Assembly: GCF_017744675.1 (NCBI RefSeq)
Contig: NZ_JAGIAV010000004.1
Coordinates: 420,567 to 484,566 of the forward strand
Origin: Flavobacterium sp.
Lineage (GTDB): Bacteria > Bacteroidota > Bacteroidia > Flavobacteriales > Flavobacteriaceae
Reading direction: 5' to 3'
Length of the DNA stretch: 64,000 nucleotides
The translations under genes were made by a program, and so were the position numbers. Below the pieces are notes generated by a model. The model made no database searches, was not told where the DNA came from, and saw only the letters and a program-made list of their open reading frames with translations. Below are positions 36,464-45,880 of this stretch, piece after piece; positions within the stretch are counted from its first letter, which is position 1; every line of letters starts with the position of its first letter.

Positions 36464-37282
36464 ATGCAGTTTTTACCATCCGCTAGTTTAGCGCCGTTTA
36501 TCAAAAACTATACTGTTGTTACAATTGAAAAAGATCTCGACAATGAAGTATTTTATCCGAGCGGATATGTCGATTTGGTAATCAATATTTCTGGAGGATT
36601 TGCAGCGACGATTATCAATGGAAAACAGAAAGATACTCCTGCAATAGAATTATTGGGACATCTGACGCTTCCAACGCGTCTTTCTGTAGCAAAAGGCACT
36701 TCGGTACTTATAGCGCGAATTTATCCGCATGCCAGCGCACTGTTTTTTTCAGATCCGCTATCAGAATTTACCAATTATGCCACCGATATGTACGATGTGG
36801 CATTGGGAGAGAATAGAGATTTGTACGATCAGATTATGGAAGCCGAAGGTCTTTCAGCTAAGATTGATGTTTTAGAGAGGTATTTTCTTCAAAAATTAAA
36901 GAAAAATGAAACCCGCTTAAAGAAGGTTTCTATAGTGCAGAATTTAAGTCAGGAACTCTTCCGCAATCATCAGCAATTGGATTTACCTTTCCTTGCCCGC
37001 CATTCGGGATTATCAGAAAGGTATATCCAAAAACTTTATCTGGCCAATATTGGCATTAGTCCCGCCGCTTTTACTTCTGTAATTCGATTTAATAAGAGTT
37101 TAGATTTGGTTCTCAATACCACAGAATCATTAACCAACATTGCGTATGACTGCGGTTATTATGACCAAGCCCATTTTATCAAAGAATTTAAGAGGTTTAC
37201 GGGCATCACGCCTTCGGCATCCAGAAATTCACAGCTAAAAGATGATACCGACTTTCAGCAAGCGGTTAACATTGGCTTTTAG
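36464..37282 (+). CDS. AraC-family regulator with DUF6597-like N-domain
   Basis: A 272-residue regulator. The N-terminal part (MQFLPSASLAPFIKNYTVV, FYPSGYVDLVINISGGF, LLGHLTLPTRL) is of the DUF6597 type common in Bacteroidota; the C-terminal HTH region starts near residue 165 (LARHSGLSERYIQKLYLANIGISPAAFTSVIRFNKSLDLVL, then NIAYDCGYYDQAHFIKEFKRFTGITP). It is divergent from the DJ-1 operon and convergent with the SnoaL-like gene, overlapping it by 4 bp at the 3' ends. A role in controlling the DJ-1 operon is plausible. Confidence 0.9.
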   Translation: MQFLPSASLAPFIKNYTVVTIEKDLDNEVFYPSGYVDLVINISGGFAATIINGKQKDTPAIELLGHLTLPTRLSVAKGTSVLIARIYPHASALFFSDPLSEFTNYATDMYDVALGENRDLYDQIMEAEGLSAKIDVLERYFLQKLKKNETRLKKVSIVQNLSQELFRNHQQLDLPFLARHSGLSERYIQKLYLANIGISPAAFTSVIRFNKSLDLVLNTTESLTNIAYDCGYYDQAHFIKEFKRFTGITPSASRNSQLKDDTDFQQAVNIGF

Positions 37283-37731
37283 CCTTGTTTTGCAGGATGA
37301 TTGCTGCTAAACATATCGCGATGCATTTTCCAGCCGTCTTTTGTTTTTTTCCAGATTACAATTACTTTTCCGTCATCTAGTTTTTTGCCATTCATATCGG
37401 TCATTTCGTAAAAGCTTTCTTCTGTTACAGCTGTTTTGGAGTCTCCATAAAGATGTTGGATAGTGAATTTAACATGCACTTGAGGTCCGCCTCTAAAAAA
37501 AGAATCAATTTGTTTTGCTCCGCATTTTGGCTCTCCGTTTGGCGGAAATAAACAGGCGTCGTCTGTGTATCTCGCAACGATTGATCCGTCGTTTTTGTTG
37601 GTAAAATCAGAAAATGTTTTGTTACTGGCTTCAATAACTTTTTTTACTTCTTGTAAAGAAGAATCTGTAGTTTGGGCATTACACCAAAAAGTAAGCATCA
37701 TAAATGCGCTTAAAAAAATTTTTGTTTTCAT
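37279..37731 (-). CDS. Secreted SnoaL/DUF4440-like (NTF2-fold) protein
   Basis: A 150-residue protein with a signal peptide (MKTKIFLSAFMMLTFWCNAQ) and an NTF2-like cone fold: IEASNKTFSDFTNKNDGSIVARYTDDACLFPPNGEPKCGAKQIDSFFRGG, then a C-terminal sheet ending VIVIWKKTKDGWKMHRDMFSSN. These residues define the DUF4440/YybH group, usually of unknown catalytic role. It is monocistronic and convergent with the AraC gene. Confidence 0.85.
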   Translation of the reverse strand: MKTKIFLSAFMMLTFWCNAQTTDSSLQEVKKVIEASNKTFSDFTNKNDGSIVARYTDDACLFPPNGEPKCGAKQIDSFFRGGPQVHVKFTIQHLYGDSKTAVTEESFYEMTDMNGKKLDDGKVIVIWKKTKDGWKMHRDMFSSNHPAKQG

Positions 37732-37812
37732 GGTTTATATATTTTTTTACAAAGGAAATTATTACGCTAAAGCGAAAATTGTAAAATAACGAACAACTTT
37801 CTTTTTTACTTT

Positions 37813-37820
37813 TACATTTG
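37813..37820 (+). promoter_or_regulatory. -7 element candidate of AraC gene
   Basis: TACATTTG fits TAnnTTTG, 33 bp before the ATG at 37854. A TTG lies at 37779-37781, too far upstream for a normal -33. Confidence 0.35.
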
Positions 37821-37853
37821 AATACAATAAAAATACAAGATCCAATCTGAAGT

Positions 37854-38720
37854 ATGAATTTGAATCATATTGAAATACATCGAGATGAAATGAAAACTAT
37901 TGGAATAGACGTCATTCCAATTGGTGCATTTTCAGAAAAAGCGCAATCGCCCCATCGTGATGATCATTATATGTTTATTGTACTTACTCAAGGCGTTTTT
38001 GAATTGGAATTGGATTTCAAACACATTACAATGTCCAATCAATATGCTTATTATGTAGCACCTGGACAAGTTCATTCCTATATCAGCCAGAATAATTGCA
38101 AAGGATGGTATATTTTTATGGATCCGCTTTTGATTTCTGAGAAATACACTCAAATCTTAAATACGAATTTAAACAGCCGTCAGGGAATTCAACTGAATGC
38201 TAATAATTTGATTTTTTCTATTATTCCGATACTTGAAAGTCTCTTAAAACAAAAAAAACAATTCTTTCAGGATCAAACCGAATACTCGCTTGCTGATGCT
38301 TTTTTAGGATTTTTTGTTGGAGCACTCATACAGGAAGATTCAAAAGAACTTATTGGTGGACAAAAGTATCAGACTGTCAATACATTTAAGCAACTTCTAC
38401 AATCACGATACAAAGAATATAAACAAGTGAAAGATTATGCAAGTTTGCTAAACATTACACCTTTGTATTTAAATGAAATTGTAAAACAAGTTACTGGTTT
38501 TACTGTAAGTTACTGGATACAGCAAACAATTGCTTTGGAAGCTAAACGTTTTTTGTATTATACAGAACTGGATATTAAACAAATTGCTTTTGAATTAGGT
38601 TATGAAGATCATGCTTATTTTTCACGTTTTGTAAAAAAGAACATTGGTATGACTGCTTCTGAGTTTAGATTAAAAAACCATGATTTGTCCAACAACAGCC
38701 CTGCTATAGATAACGTTTAA
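37854..38720 (+). CDS. AraC-family transcriptional regulator of the MFS/siderophore-reductase unit
   Basis: A 288-residue regulator: an N-terminal cupin sensor (SPHRDDHYMFIVLTQGVFELELDFKHI, YYVAPGQVHSY) and a C-terminal AraC domain (DYASLLNITPLYLNEIVKQVTGFTVSYWIQQTIALEAKRFL, then DIKQIAFELGYEDHAYFSRFVKKNIGMTASEFR). It is followed 58 bp later by an MFS transporter gene and a siderophore-interacting protein gene in the same orientation, so it likely controls these. Confidence 0.92.
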   Translation: MNLNHIEIHRDEMKTIGIDVIPIGAFSEKAQSPHRDDHYMFIVLTQGVFELELDFKHITMSNQYAYYVAPGQVHSYISQNNCKGWYIFMDPLLISEKYTQILNTNLNSRQGIQLNANNLIFSIIPILESLLKQKKQFFQDQTEYSLADAFLGFFVGALIQEDSKELIGGQKYQTVNTFKQLLQSRYKEYKQVKDYASLLNITPLYLNEIVKQVTGFTVSYWIQQTIALEAKRFLYYTELDIKQIAFELGYEDHAYFSRFVKKNIGMTASEFRLKNHDLSNNSPAIDNV

Positions 38721-38735
38721 AACACCATGCGAGCA

Positions 38736-38743
38736 TAATTTTG
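38736..38743 (+). promoter_or_regulatory. -7 element candidate of the MFS/SIP operon
   Basis: TAATTTTG fits TAnnTTTG and lies 35 bp before the MFS start. No -33 TTG is visible, consistent with dependence on the upstream AraC protein. Confidence 0.4.
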
Positions 38744-38778
38744 CCTTTGTAAAAATTATTAATATACAAAGTAAAATT

Positions 38779-39993
38779 ATGACAGAAAAAAGTACAACTT
38801 CAAGCAATACTCCAAATCCAAATCCTGAATCTAACACTAAATTGCTTATTCCTATTGTTATAACAGTTTTGGCTGTTTACATTACAATTGGCATCTCTAT
38901 TGGCATACTTCCAAAATTCATAAAACAGGAGTTAGGTTTTGGCAATCTTACCGTTGGTTTAGTCATTGGTCTTCAAGCATTATCCGCGCTTCTCACACGC
39001 GCATCTGCTGGAAAAACAACTGATGTTCTCGGTTCAAAAATCAGTTCCCGTCGAGGCATTTTATTGGTTTTAATAGCAGGTATTTTATACATGTTCGCAT
39101 CTTCTTCAATATCAATTCCTTTACTTTCGATTTCATTGTTAGTATTATCTCGAATCGTTCACGGAATTGCTGAAAGTTTTCTGGTAACAGGAATGCTAAC
39201 TTGGGGAATCGGTCTTTTGGGTCAGCAGAATTCTGGCAAAGTAATGACTTGGAACGGAATTGCAATGTATGCAGGAATTGCAATAGGCGCTCCTTTCAGC
39301 CTATGGATTGTCCAATTTGGAACTTTATTCGCATTTACTTCAATTCTGGTTTTCACATTTATAAGTTGGATTGCCTCTAAAGGTTTGCCAATAGTTCCTG
39401 TGCACAAAGGATATGTAAGAACCCCTTTTTACAAAGTAATTGGAAAAGTTTTTCCGCAGGGAATTGCCCTCGCCTTTTCTTCTATTGCTTTTGCTTGCAT
39501 CGCATCGTTTATCGCCTTATTGTTTAGTCAGAAAAACTGGAACGGAGCTTCTCTCGGATTTCTTTTCTTCGGAGGTTCTTATATTTTAACTCGTGTCTTT
39601 TTCTCTTCGTATCCCGATCGTTTTGGCGGATTTAAAGTGGCTATGATTTCTTTTTTGATTGAAATTGCAGGTCAGTTATGCATTGGTTTGTCTTCTAATG
39701 GCTGCACAGCTATTTTAGGTTGCGCGCTAACGGGTATTGGGTTTTCGCTTGTTTTTCCATCTTTAGGCGTATTGGCAATCCAGAAAATAACACCTCAAAT
39801 GAGAGGAACTGCCTTAGGCGCTTATGCTGCTTTTTTTGATCTTTCTCTGGGAATTGCAGGGCCTGTCGCTGGTTTGATTGCAGGATGGTTCAGTTATCAG
39901 ACCATATACTTTTTTGGAGCATTTAGTTGCGTGATTGCCATAGCAAGCCTTCTTCAATCGGAACGAAAAGAAATTCAGGCCATTATTAACTAA
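38779..39993 (+). CDS. MFS transporter (YhhS-like)
   Basis: A 404-residue, 12-helix major facilitator. Helix 1-2 region GISIGILPKFIKQELGFGNLTVGLVIGLQALSALLTRASAGKTTDVLGSK carries the loop motif, and SRIVHGIAESFLVTGMLTWGIGLLGQQNSGKVMTWNGIAMYAGIAIGAP is typical of the YhhS/YfcJ group. Members are drug or metabolite exporters of the inner membrane. Placement between an AraC gene and a siderophore-interacting flavoprotein suggests export or import of a siderophore-like or toxic compound. Confidence 0.88.
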   Translation: MTEKSTTSSNTPNPNPESNTKLLIPIVITVLAVYITIGISIGILPKFIKQELGFGNLTVGLVIGLQALSALLTRASAGKTTDVLGSKISSRRGILLVLIAGILYMFASSSISIPLLSISLLVLSRIVHGIAESFLVTGMLTWGIGLLGQQNSGKVMTWNGIAMYAGIAIGAPFSLWIVQFGTLFAFTSILVFTFISWIASKGLPIVPVHKGYVRTPFYKVIGKVFPQGIALAFSSIAFACIASFIALLFSQKNWNGASLGFLFFGGSYILTRVFFSSYPDRFGGFKVAMISFLIEIAGQLCIGLSSNGCTAILGCALTGIGFSLVFPSLGVLAIQKITPQMRGTALGAYAAFFDLSLGIAGPVAGLIAGWFSYQTIYFFGAFSCVIAIASLLQSERKEIQAIIN

Positions 39994-40008
39994 AAAAATC
40001 AAACACGA

Positions 40009-40806
40009 ATGGATAAACCAATACGAAATACTGCACGTTCTCTTTTTGTAGTAAAAGAAAAGCTGTTTCTTACTCCACATTACATTAGAATAATTTTTAA
40101 GATGTCTGACGAACAAGTAAATCTATTTCAAAATATGTGTGCAGGAAGCAATAATAAAATTTACATTCCATCTGAAAACGCGATGCACAGCACAGATTAT
40201 AAAGAATCAATCTGGGACTCTGATTTTTTCGTCGCGACTCGAACTTATACCACTCGAAATATTGATTTAATTAATAAAACAATGCAAATCGATTTTGTTG
40301 CGCATGGCGATAACGGCCCAGCTTCTAAATGGGCAGCAAATGCAAATCCTGGAGATTTTCTCGGAATTGCCATGAAAGAAAGCCGAAAACCTCTTGTTCC
40401 TTCTGTAGAAAGCTATTTTATCGTGGGAGACAGCACTGCAATTCCGGTTATTTCAGTCATTTTAGAAACTCTGCCTTCAACTGCAACTGTTATGCTTTTG
40501 CTTGAAGTGAATTCTTATCGAGACACATTTATTTTGAATACCAAAGCCAATCTCAATGTAAAATGGATCTATAATTCTTCACCTTTAAACGGAAGTTCGC
40601 TGGCAGAAGAAAGCATCGCTTTATTAATTGAAAAAAAGCATTATGTATTTGCCGCGGCTGAATTTGAAACTATTCGAAAAATAAGAAACCATTTAAGAGA
40701 AGAGCTCCAATTGGAAAGCAATCGATATTATGCTGTTTCATATTGGAAACGTGGAAATTCTGAAGAAGAATCGAATCTAGAAAGGCAAAAACAAAGAATG
40801 GAATAA
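40009..40806 (+). CDS. Siderophore-interacting protein (FAD-binding ferric-siderophore reductase)
   Basis: A 265-residue flavoprotein of the SIP/ViuB family. The FAD motif is RTYTTRNID; IDFVAHGDNGPASKWAANANPGD is the family signature; FIVGDSTAIPVISVILETLP begins the NAD(P)H-side domain; and the C-terminal YYAVSYWKRGNSEEE is characteristic. It reduces Fe3+-siderophore in the cytoplasm to release iron. It sits 15 bp after the MFS gene. No TonB-dependent siderophore receptor is in the same operon. A strong terminator follows. Confidence 0.92.
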   Translation: MDKPIRNTARSLFVVKEKLFLTPHYIRIIFKMSDEQVNLFQNMCAGSNNKIYIPSENAMHSTDYKESIWDSDFFVATRTYTTRNIDLINKTMQIDFVAHGDNGPASKWAANANPGDFLGIAMKESRKPLVPSVESYFIVGDSTAIPVISVILETLPSTATVMLLLEVNSYRDTFILNTKANLNVKWIYNSSPLNGSSLAEESIALLIEKKHYVFAAAEFETIRKIRNHLREELQLESNRYYAVSYWKRGNSEEESNLERQKQRME

Positions 40807-40809
40807 TGT

Positions 40810-40844
40810 AAAAGCCCTGTATCCAACTAAGATACAGGGCTTTT
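40810..40844. terminator. Strong bidirectional terminator
   Basis: AAAAGCCCTGTATC (40810-40823) pairs with GATACAGGGCTTTT (40831-40844), loop of 7 nt, followed by T. It separates the convergent SIP and SusD-like genes. Confidence 0.9.
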
Positions 40845-40869
40845 TGATGAAACTTAATAAAACTGAGAC

Positions 40870-42294
40870 TTATTTCGCATCAAACCATAATTTGGTTGTC
40901 AATAAATCTTTTCCTTGAGCTGCTACTGCCGCTTGATAGCTTGCTCCGTTAAGAGACTGTTCTGTACCAGGATAGAAAAGACGCGATGGTATTTTTCCGT
41001 CCAAAACAGTAGCTGGACCTGCTGTTAATACAGGATAATCCAATCTTCTCCATTCTGTAAAAGCATCAAGACCTTGTCCGAAGAACGCAATCCATTTTTG
41101 AGTACCAATTGATTTCGCATAATTTGAAGCATCGTATTTCACATTTGCCTGATTCAGGTAAGTTGAAATAGTAGTCGTATTTGTAACTCCAAACTGAATA
41201 AACGAAGCTGTAATAGCATTTTTATAATACTGCTCTGCATCTCCAGAAATAAATCCACGCGCTACAGCTTCTGCAAGATTGAATAATGTTTCTGAATAAG
41301 AAGCAATTACTGCAGGAGAAGCCGATGTTAAGAAATAGGTTCCTGGTTTTGATGTTTTAGCAAATCCTTGGCTGTTGGCATCACTATTAGATAGTCCGTT
41401 AGCACCTCCAACATATTTGCCAACGCTTGCATCTGAAGGCAATTGCGCGAAAACTGGCAAACGAGGATCTGATAATGCGTACAATTGATCGACCATAGTT
41501 TTTGAAATACGGAAATCATCACGAGTTTCAAACCACGCCGAAGCTGGATTTTGCTGAGGCGAACTTGTATAAGTAAACTTAAATGTTTCGCTCTCGTTGC
41601 TGATTACCCCTGCTGCATCAGTTGTTGCGTCAATTGCCGCTTGTTTTGCTAATGCAGGTTCTTTATCAGAAATTCTTAATGCAATTCTCAAACGAAGCGA
41701 ATTCACAAATTTTTTCCATTTTGCTATATCGCCTTTATAAACCAAATCTCCAGTAACAGAACCGTTTGCATTATTTAATAAAGATTGTGCTTGTTTTAAA
41801 TCTTCAAGCAAACCTATGTACACTTCTTTTTGAGTATTGTATGCTGGTGTTACTTTTTGTCCTGCTTCTTTGTACGGAATGCTTCCGTAAGCATCTGTTA
41901 GCAATAAAAATGTCCATGAACGCAATGTTAAAGCAATTCCTTTATAGTTAGAGTTTGCTTGAGCATCTGAAAATTTTAAAATAGTGTTCAAATCTGTAAT
42001 TAGAGTTGAATATCCTTTATCCCACAATGTCGTGAAAGAAGTATTCGAAACATCGTAACGATCTGGTTCTGTATATTGAATTTTAGCCCAATGCTGCACA
42101 AACAGCAAAGTTGAGTTAAAGTTGTTTGCGTCTCCCCAGTACAAATCGGCACCTTGTTTTAATGTACCGGTCAAAAGGTACGGTGCAAGCGGAGTTTCAG
42201 TTGCATTTGGATTTGAATTAATATCATCCAAAGTATCACTGCAAGAGCTCAGTGTCAATGCAAACAGTATTGTATATGATAGTTTTTTTAGCAT
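40870..42294 (-). CDS. SusD/RagB-family lipoprotein (SusD-like_2)
   Basis: A 474-residue lipoprotein (LSYTILFALTLSSC; Cys18, then SDTLDD). The family features are DINSNPNATETPLAPYLL near the N-terminus, TPR-like helices with ALTLRSWTFLLLTDAYGSIPYKEA, LRIALRISD, NLAEAVARGF and the C-terminal WIAFFGQGLDAFTEWRRLDYP. SusD proteins are surface caps that hand ligands to the partner SusC barrel. It is 12 bp downstream of the SusC gene, forming the standard pair. The ligand is unknown; the regulated leader suggests a sulfur-containing one (inference). Confidence 0.95.
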   Translation of the reverse strand: MLKKLSYTILFALTLSSCSDTLDDINSNPNATETPLAPYLLTGTLKQGADLYWGDANNFNSTLLFVQHWAKIQYTEPDRYDVSNTSFTTLWDKGYSTLITDLNTILKFSDAQANSNYKGIALTLRSWTFLLLTDAYGSIPYKEAGQKVTPAYNTQKEVYIGLLEDLKQAQSLLNNANGSVTGDLVYKGDIAKWKKFVNSLRLRIALRISDKEPALAKQAAIDATTDAAGVISNESETFKFTYTSSPQQNPASAWFETRDDFRISKTMVDQLYALSDPRLPVFAQLPSDASVGKYVGGANGLSNSDANSQGFAKTSKPGTYFLTSASPAVIASYSETLFNLAEAVARGFISGDAEQYYKNAITASFIQFGVTNTTTISTYLNQANVKYDASNYAKSIGTQKWIAFFGQGLDAFTEWRRLDYPVLTAGPATVLDGKIPSRLFYPGTEQSLNGASYQAAVAAQGKDLLTTKLWFDAK

Positions 42295-42306
42295 GATTCC
42301 GAGTTT

Positions 42307-45300
42307 TTAAAATTTAACATTAAGGTTTAAACTGAAATTTCTAGTTGTTGGTAAAGCTAAACTTTCCAATCCTTGTGCATTTCCAGTATTGAAAGCGGTT
42401 TCAGGATCAATATTTGGAGCATCTTTGTAAATAAAGAATAAGTTACGTCCAGCAGCCGTAATGCTTGCTCCTTCTAGTCCTAATTTTTTAACCAGCTTTT
42501 TGTCTACATTATAAGTAAGCTTGATCTCTCTCATTTTTACAAAAGTCGAACTGTAGATATACGCTTCGCTAATGTTGTACGATGCTTTGTAATATTCCTG
42601 TGCGCTAATCACTTTATTATTAGGCGTTCCATCAGCAAATACACCTCCGAAAATCATTCCATCATCATAAACCGTCACACCGCCTGGAGCTGCACCGCCA
42701 GTAACCAAAGTTTTCGGATTTGCAGTATTGTTTCCTGGGTAGTAGTAGCTTAAACCTCCGTTTTCAGCACCACGTCCTGGAAGTGTCTGTGCCAAAACTC
42801 CTGTATAGTTACCTGTTCTGTTTGTTCCAGAGAAAAGTTCTCCGCCAACGCTTGCATCAACAAGGAAAGAAAGCTCAAGATTTTTGTAAGTCAAAGTATT
42901 GGTAAGACCCGCTAAATAATCTGGAGTATAGTGTCCTAAAACTTTTTTTGTCGGATCTGCTTTAGGCAAACCATTTGCTCCTACTACAATATTACCGCTA
43001 GCATCACGCTCATAAGCTGTTCCGTAAAGTGCTCCGTAAGCTTGTCCTACTGATGCCAATACATCTACACCTCCAGAAGAACCAATAGTATAGTTTTTGA
43101 TATCTCCTGCATAATCTAGAATTTCTACTTTACTTTTATTTTTAGAATAATTTAAAGCCACATTCCATTTGAAGTTTTGAGTTTGAATAGGATTTCCGTC
43201 CAACTGCACCTCAATACCTTGGTTATTAATTTTACCTGCATTAATTAACTGCGAAGTATAACCGCTTGCCGCTGTAGTTTTGATTTCTAAAATCTGATCG
43301 AAACTATTTGTATTGTAATACGCTACATCAAAGTGAAGTCTGTTTTTCCAGAAAGAAGCTTCAAGACCAACCTCAGTAGAACGTGTAGTTTCTGGTTTCA
43401 AGTTTTCATTCAGTTTTCTCTGAGAAGAAGTCTGGATCGGATTTCCGTCAAATGCAGTTTGGAAATTATACACTGTCGCCAATTGGTACGGATCTGCATC
43501 GTTACCTACTTCAGACCAACCTCCACGTACTTTTAAGAAATCTAATGTACTGCTCTTAATGCCTAATGCATCTGTTAAAACTACACTACCATTGAAAGAT
43601 GGATAGAAATAAGAACGGTTGCTGCTTGGTAATGTAGAAGACCAATCATTACGTGCAGTAACGTTTAAGAACGCATAATTTCTAAAACCAAACTGTGCAG
43701 AAGCATAAGCACTGTAAACTCTCAATCTAGATAATGAGTTTGATGACGTTAACGGATCTCTAGAGTTTGTTAAAGTGTATAAATCTGGAACTGCCAAACG
43801 TGGTGCTTTCTGATAGTTGTTGGCATCGCTATGGTTACGAATATTGAAACCTGCAAGTGCATCTAAACTAAAATCCTCACTAAGCTGTTTTGTGTATTGA
43901 AATAACCCCTCAGTATTTTGCTCATTTACCGTGTAAGCATCTTCTGCATACGATCCGAAAGGAGTTCCGTTTGTACCGTACTTAATAGTATATTTTCTAC
44001 GGTCGTTATAATAATCAACTCCTGTACGGAATCTGAAATTTAATCCTTCTGCCAGTTTTGCATCCAAATGGACATCTCCAATTAAACGGTTACGCTGTTG
44101 GCTTGTTGTATTGTAATATGCATTCCAATATGGGTTGCTATAATAACTATTGTTCCAGTTTTGTGTCCAATCTTTATCCAATTCGTTAATATCAACCTGA
44201 CGGCCAAACCATAAGAATTGCAACATTACACCCGCAGCACGTCCGCCTGATGGACCACCTGGCAATTGCGGCGCATTGGTAGCAATATAATTGGCATTAA
44301 CACCTACTTTTACGCTTTCAGAAATTTGGTAATTGGTGTTAATAGAAAAGTTTGTTTTGTTTATTTCACTATTAGGCACAGTTCCAAGCTGTTTTTGGTT
44401 GTTTACCCCTAAACGGAAATCTCCTTTATCATTAGCTTTTGCAATAGAAACACTATTATCATAAGTAAGCCCAGTATTGAAGAAATCTTTTACGTTGTTT
44501 GGGTGTGCCACAAAGGGAACAGCTTCACCTTTAGAATAAAATTGCGGAATAAGACGACCATCTAATCTTGGCCCCCAGCTTTCGTCAACACCGTCATTAA
44601 CTCCTCCACCTTTACCATCTACATAACTAAATTTCCCATTAGAACCTTGTCCATAACTATTCTGAAAAGAAGGCAAAGTAGCCACTTGAGAAACCGTTAT
44701 ACCTGTATTAAAAGTAACTCCATAACCCGATTTTTGTCCTTTACCCGATTTTGTCGTAATAAGCACAACACCATGCGCAGCACGCGATCCGTAAAGAGCA
44801 GCAGCGTTTGGTCCTTTTAATACAGTCAAAGTTTCAATGTCCTGCGGATTCAAATCGGCAATTGCATTTCTGAAATCACGAGTTGCTCCACCAAAATTTA
44901 ACTGTGAGTTATCTACAGGAACTCCGTCTACCACAAAAAGCGGCTGATTGTTTCCTGCAATCGAAGTTTCTCCACGTATAATGATACGTGAAGATCCCAT
45001 ATCTCCTTGTGAATTTGTAATACGCACACCAGCCACTTTACCTGAAAGGGCATTTAAGAAGTTGGTTTCTTTTGTAGTAGCCAATTCTTTTCCTTTTACA
45101 GCCTGAGTAGTATATCCTAAAGATTTCTTTTCTTTTGAAATTCCAAGTGCGGTAACCACTACCTCAGATAATGCATTCTGCTCTTCAGCAAGATTAATTA
45201 CAATAGCGTTTTTATCTACTACAACTTCTTGTTTTTTATATCCTAAGTAGCTCACTAAAAGTACATATGGAAATTTTTGTCCGGTTTGGAAATAAAACTT

Positions 45301-45498
45301 TCCATCTGTATCTGTTACCACACCATGAGTCGTTCCTTGAATTGTTACCGAAGCCCCAATAATAGGCTCTTTTGTAACGGCATCGATTACTGTTCCTTCC
45401 AGTTTAGACTGGATTAGCGGCTTTGTCTCTTGAGCTTTAACCCCTATGGTAATCAACAAAATACATAGCCAAGCATATCTTTTTAATTTTTTTTTCAT
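42307..45498 (-). CDS. SusC/RagA-family TonB-linked outer-membrane protein
   Basis: A 1063-residue receptor with a signal peptide, a CarboxypepD_reg-like domain (LEGTVIDAVTKEPIIGASVTIQGTTHGVVTDTDGKF), the linker EQNALSEVVVTALGISKEKKSLGYT, a plug (NFLNALSGKVAGVRITNSQGDMGSSRIIIRGETSIAGNNQPLFVVDGVPVDN, then IETLTVLKGPNAAALYGSRAAHGVVLITTKSG) and a long barrel ending LPTTRNFSLNLNVKF. Together with the SusD-like protein it imports an oligomer or peptide. A promoter at 45881-45910 gives a leader of about 380 nt that encodes a Cys-Cys peptide and a hairpin. Confidence 0.96.
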   Translation of the reverse strand: MKKKLKRYAWLCILLITIGVKAQETKPLIQSKLEGTVIDAVTKEPIIGASVTIQGTTHGVVTDTDGKFYFQTGQKFPYVLLVSYLGYKKQEVVVDKNAIVINLAEEQNALSEVVVTALGISKEKKSLGYTTQAVKGKELATTKETNFLNALSGKVAGVRITNSQGDMGSSRIIIRGETSIAGNNQPLFVVDGVPVDNSQLNFGGATRDFRNAIADLNPQDIETLTVLKGPNAAALYGSRAAHGVVLITTKSGKGQKSGYGVTFNTGITVSQVATLPSFQNSYGQGSNGKFSYVDGKGGGVNDGVDESWGPRLDGRLIPQFYSKGEAVPFVAHPNNVKDFFNTGLTYDNSVSIAKANDKGDFRLGVNNQKQLGTVPNSEINKTNFSINTNYQISESVKVGVNANYIATNAPQLPGGPSGGRAAGVMLQFLWFGRQVDINELDKDWTQNWNNSYYSNPYWNAYYNTTSQQRNRLIGDVHLDAKLAEGLNFRFRTGVDYYNDRRKYTIKYGTNGTPFGSYAEDAYTVNEQNTEGLFQYTKQLSEDFSLDALAGFNIRNHSDANNYQKAPRLAVPDLYTLTNSRDPLTSSNSLSRLRVYSAYASAQFGFRNYAFLNVTARNDWSSTLPSSNRSYFYPSFNGSVVLTDALGIKSSTLDFLKVRGGWSEVGNDADPYQLATVYNFQTAFDGNPIQTSSQRKLNENLKPETTRSTEVGLEASFWKNRLHFDVAYYNTNSFDQILEIKTTAASGYTSQLINAGKINNQGIEVQLDGNPIQTQNFKWNVALNYSKNKSKVEILDYAGDIKNYTIGSSGGVDVLASVGQAYGALYGTAYERDASGNIVVGANGLPKADPTKKVLGHYTPDYLAGLTNTLTYKNLELSFLVDASVGGELFSGTNRTGNYTGVLAQTLPGRGAENGGLSYYYPGNNTANPKTLVTGGAAPGGVTVYDDGMIFGGVFADGTPNNKVISAQEYYKASYNISEAYIYSSTFVKMREIKLTYNVDKKLVKKLGLEGASITAAGRNLFFIYKDAPNIDPETAFNTGNAQGLESLALPTTRNFSLNLNVKF

Positions 45499-45593
45499 TA
45501 CTTTGTTTTAGTTTAATAAATAAGGCGAGCGTAAGAACAGTTTTATGCTATTCTTGCTTTCCTTTTAGAGATGACAATTTCTTTTAAGCTTCT

Positions 45594-45619
45594 ACCATTT
45601 CTGCTGCAACAGAAATGGT
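45594..45619 (-). promoter_or_regulatory. Leader hairpin of the susC mRNA
   Basis: ACCATTTCTG (45594-45603) pairs with CAGAAATGGT (45610-45619). On the susC-sense strand it begins 10 nt after the stop codon of the leader peptide. TGCAGCA in the loop and adjoining stem (45602-45608) is exactly complementary to TGCTGCA of the two Cys codons (45635-45641), so two structures compete. No U-run follows, so it need not be an intrinsic terminator. Confidence 0.6.
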
Positions 45620-45629
45620 TTTCTCTTTT

Positions 45630-45656
45630 TTATCTGCAGCACATTCGTTTTTTCAT
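45630..45656 (-). CDS. Leader peptide MKKRMCCR upstream of susC
   Basis: Within the predicted susC leader, an ATG at 45656 opens an eight-codon frame, MKKRMCCR, ending with TAA at 45632-45630. Two adjacent TGC Cys codons lie just before the stop. Their sequence pairs with the loop of the hairpin immediately downstream. Ribosome stalling at Cys codons when Cys-tRNA is scarce would free or mask this pairing, the logic of amino-acid attenuators. No database match could be checked; support is the arrangement itself and the upstream promoter. Confidence 0.55.
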   Translation of the reverse strand: MKKRMCCR

Positions 45657-45880
45657 TTTTACTTTTTTTTAGATTATTATTTTATTTGGCCTATACAATT
45701 CTTACCCTTATTTCAGGATAGTGTTATTAAAAATTTATAATGAATTTAAAAGAGGAATTTTAACCGTAGTGATGCATAAAGTAAAAACTGTCCTATGCTT
45801 GTATATTTCTCAAAATGAAATGATAAGGTTTTAATCTCTGTATTTCTAACTAAATTTTAAACTCTACTAATTTGATAGAA

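Noticed and set aside
45499..45880. A known riboswitch (for example SAM type) in the susC leader
   Set aside because: I could not lay out any recognised aptamer core; only the leader peptide and hairpin are supported.
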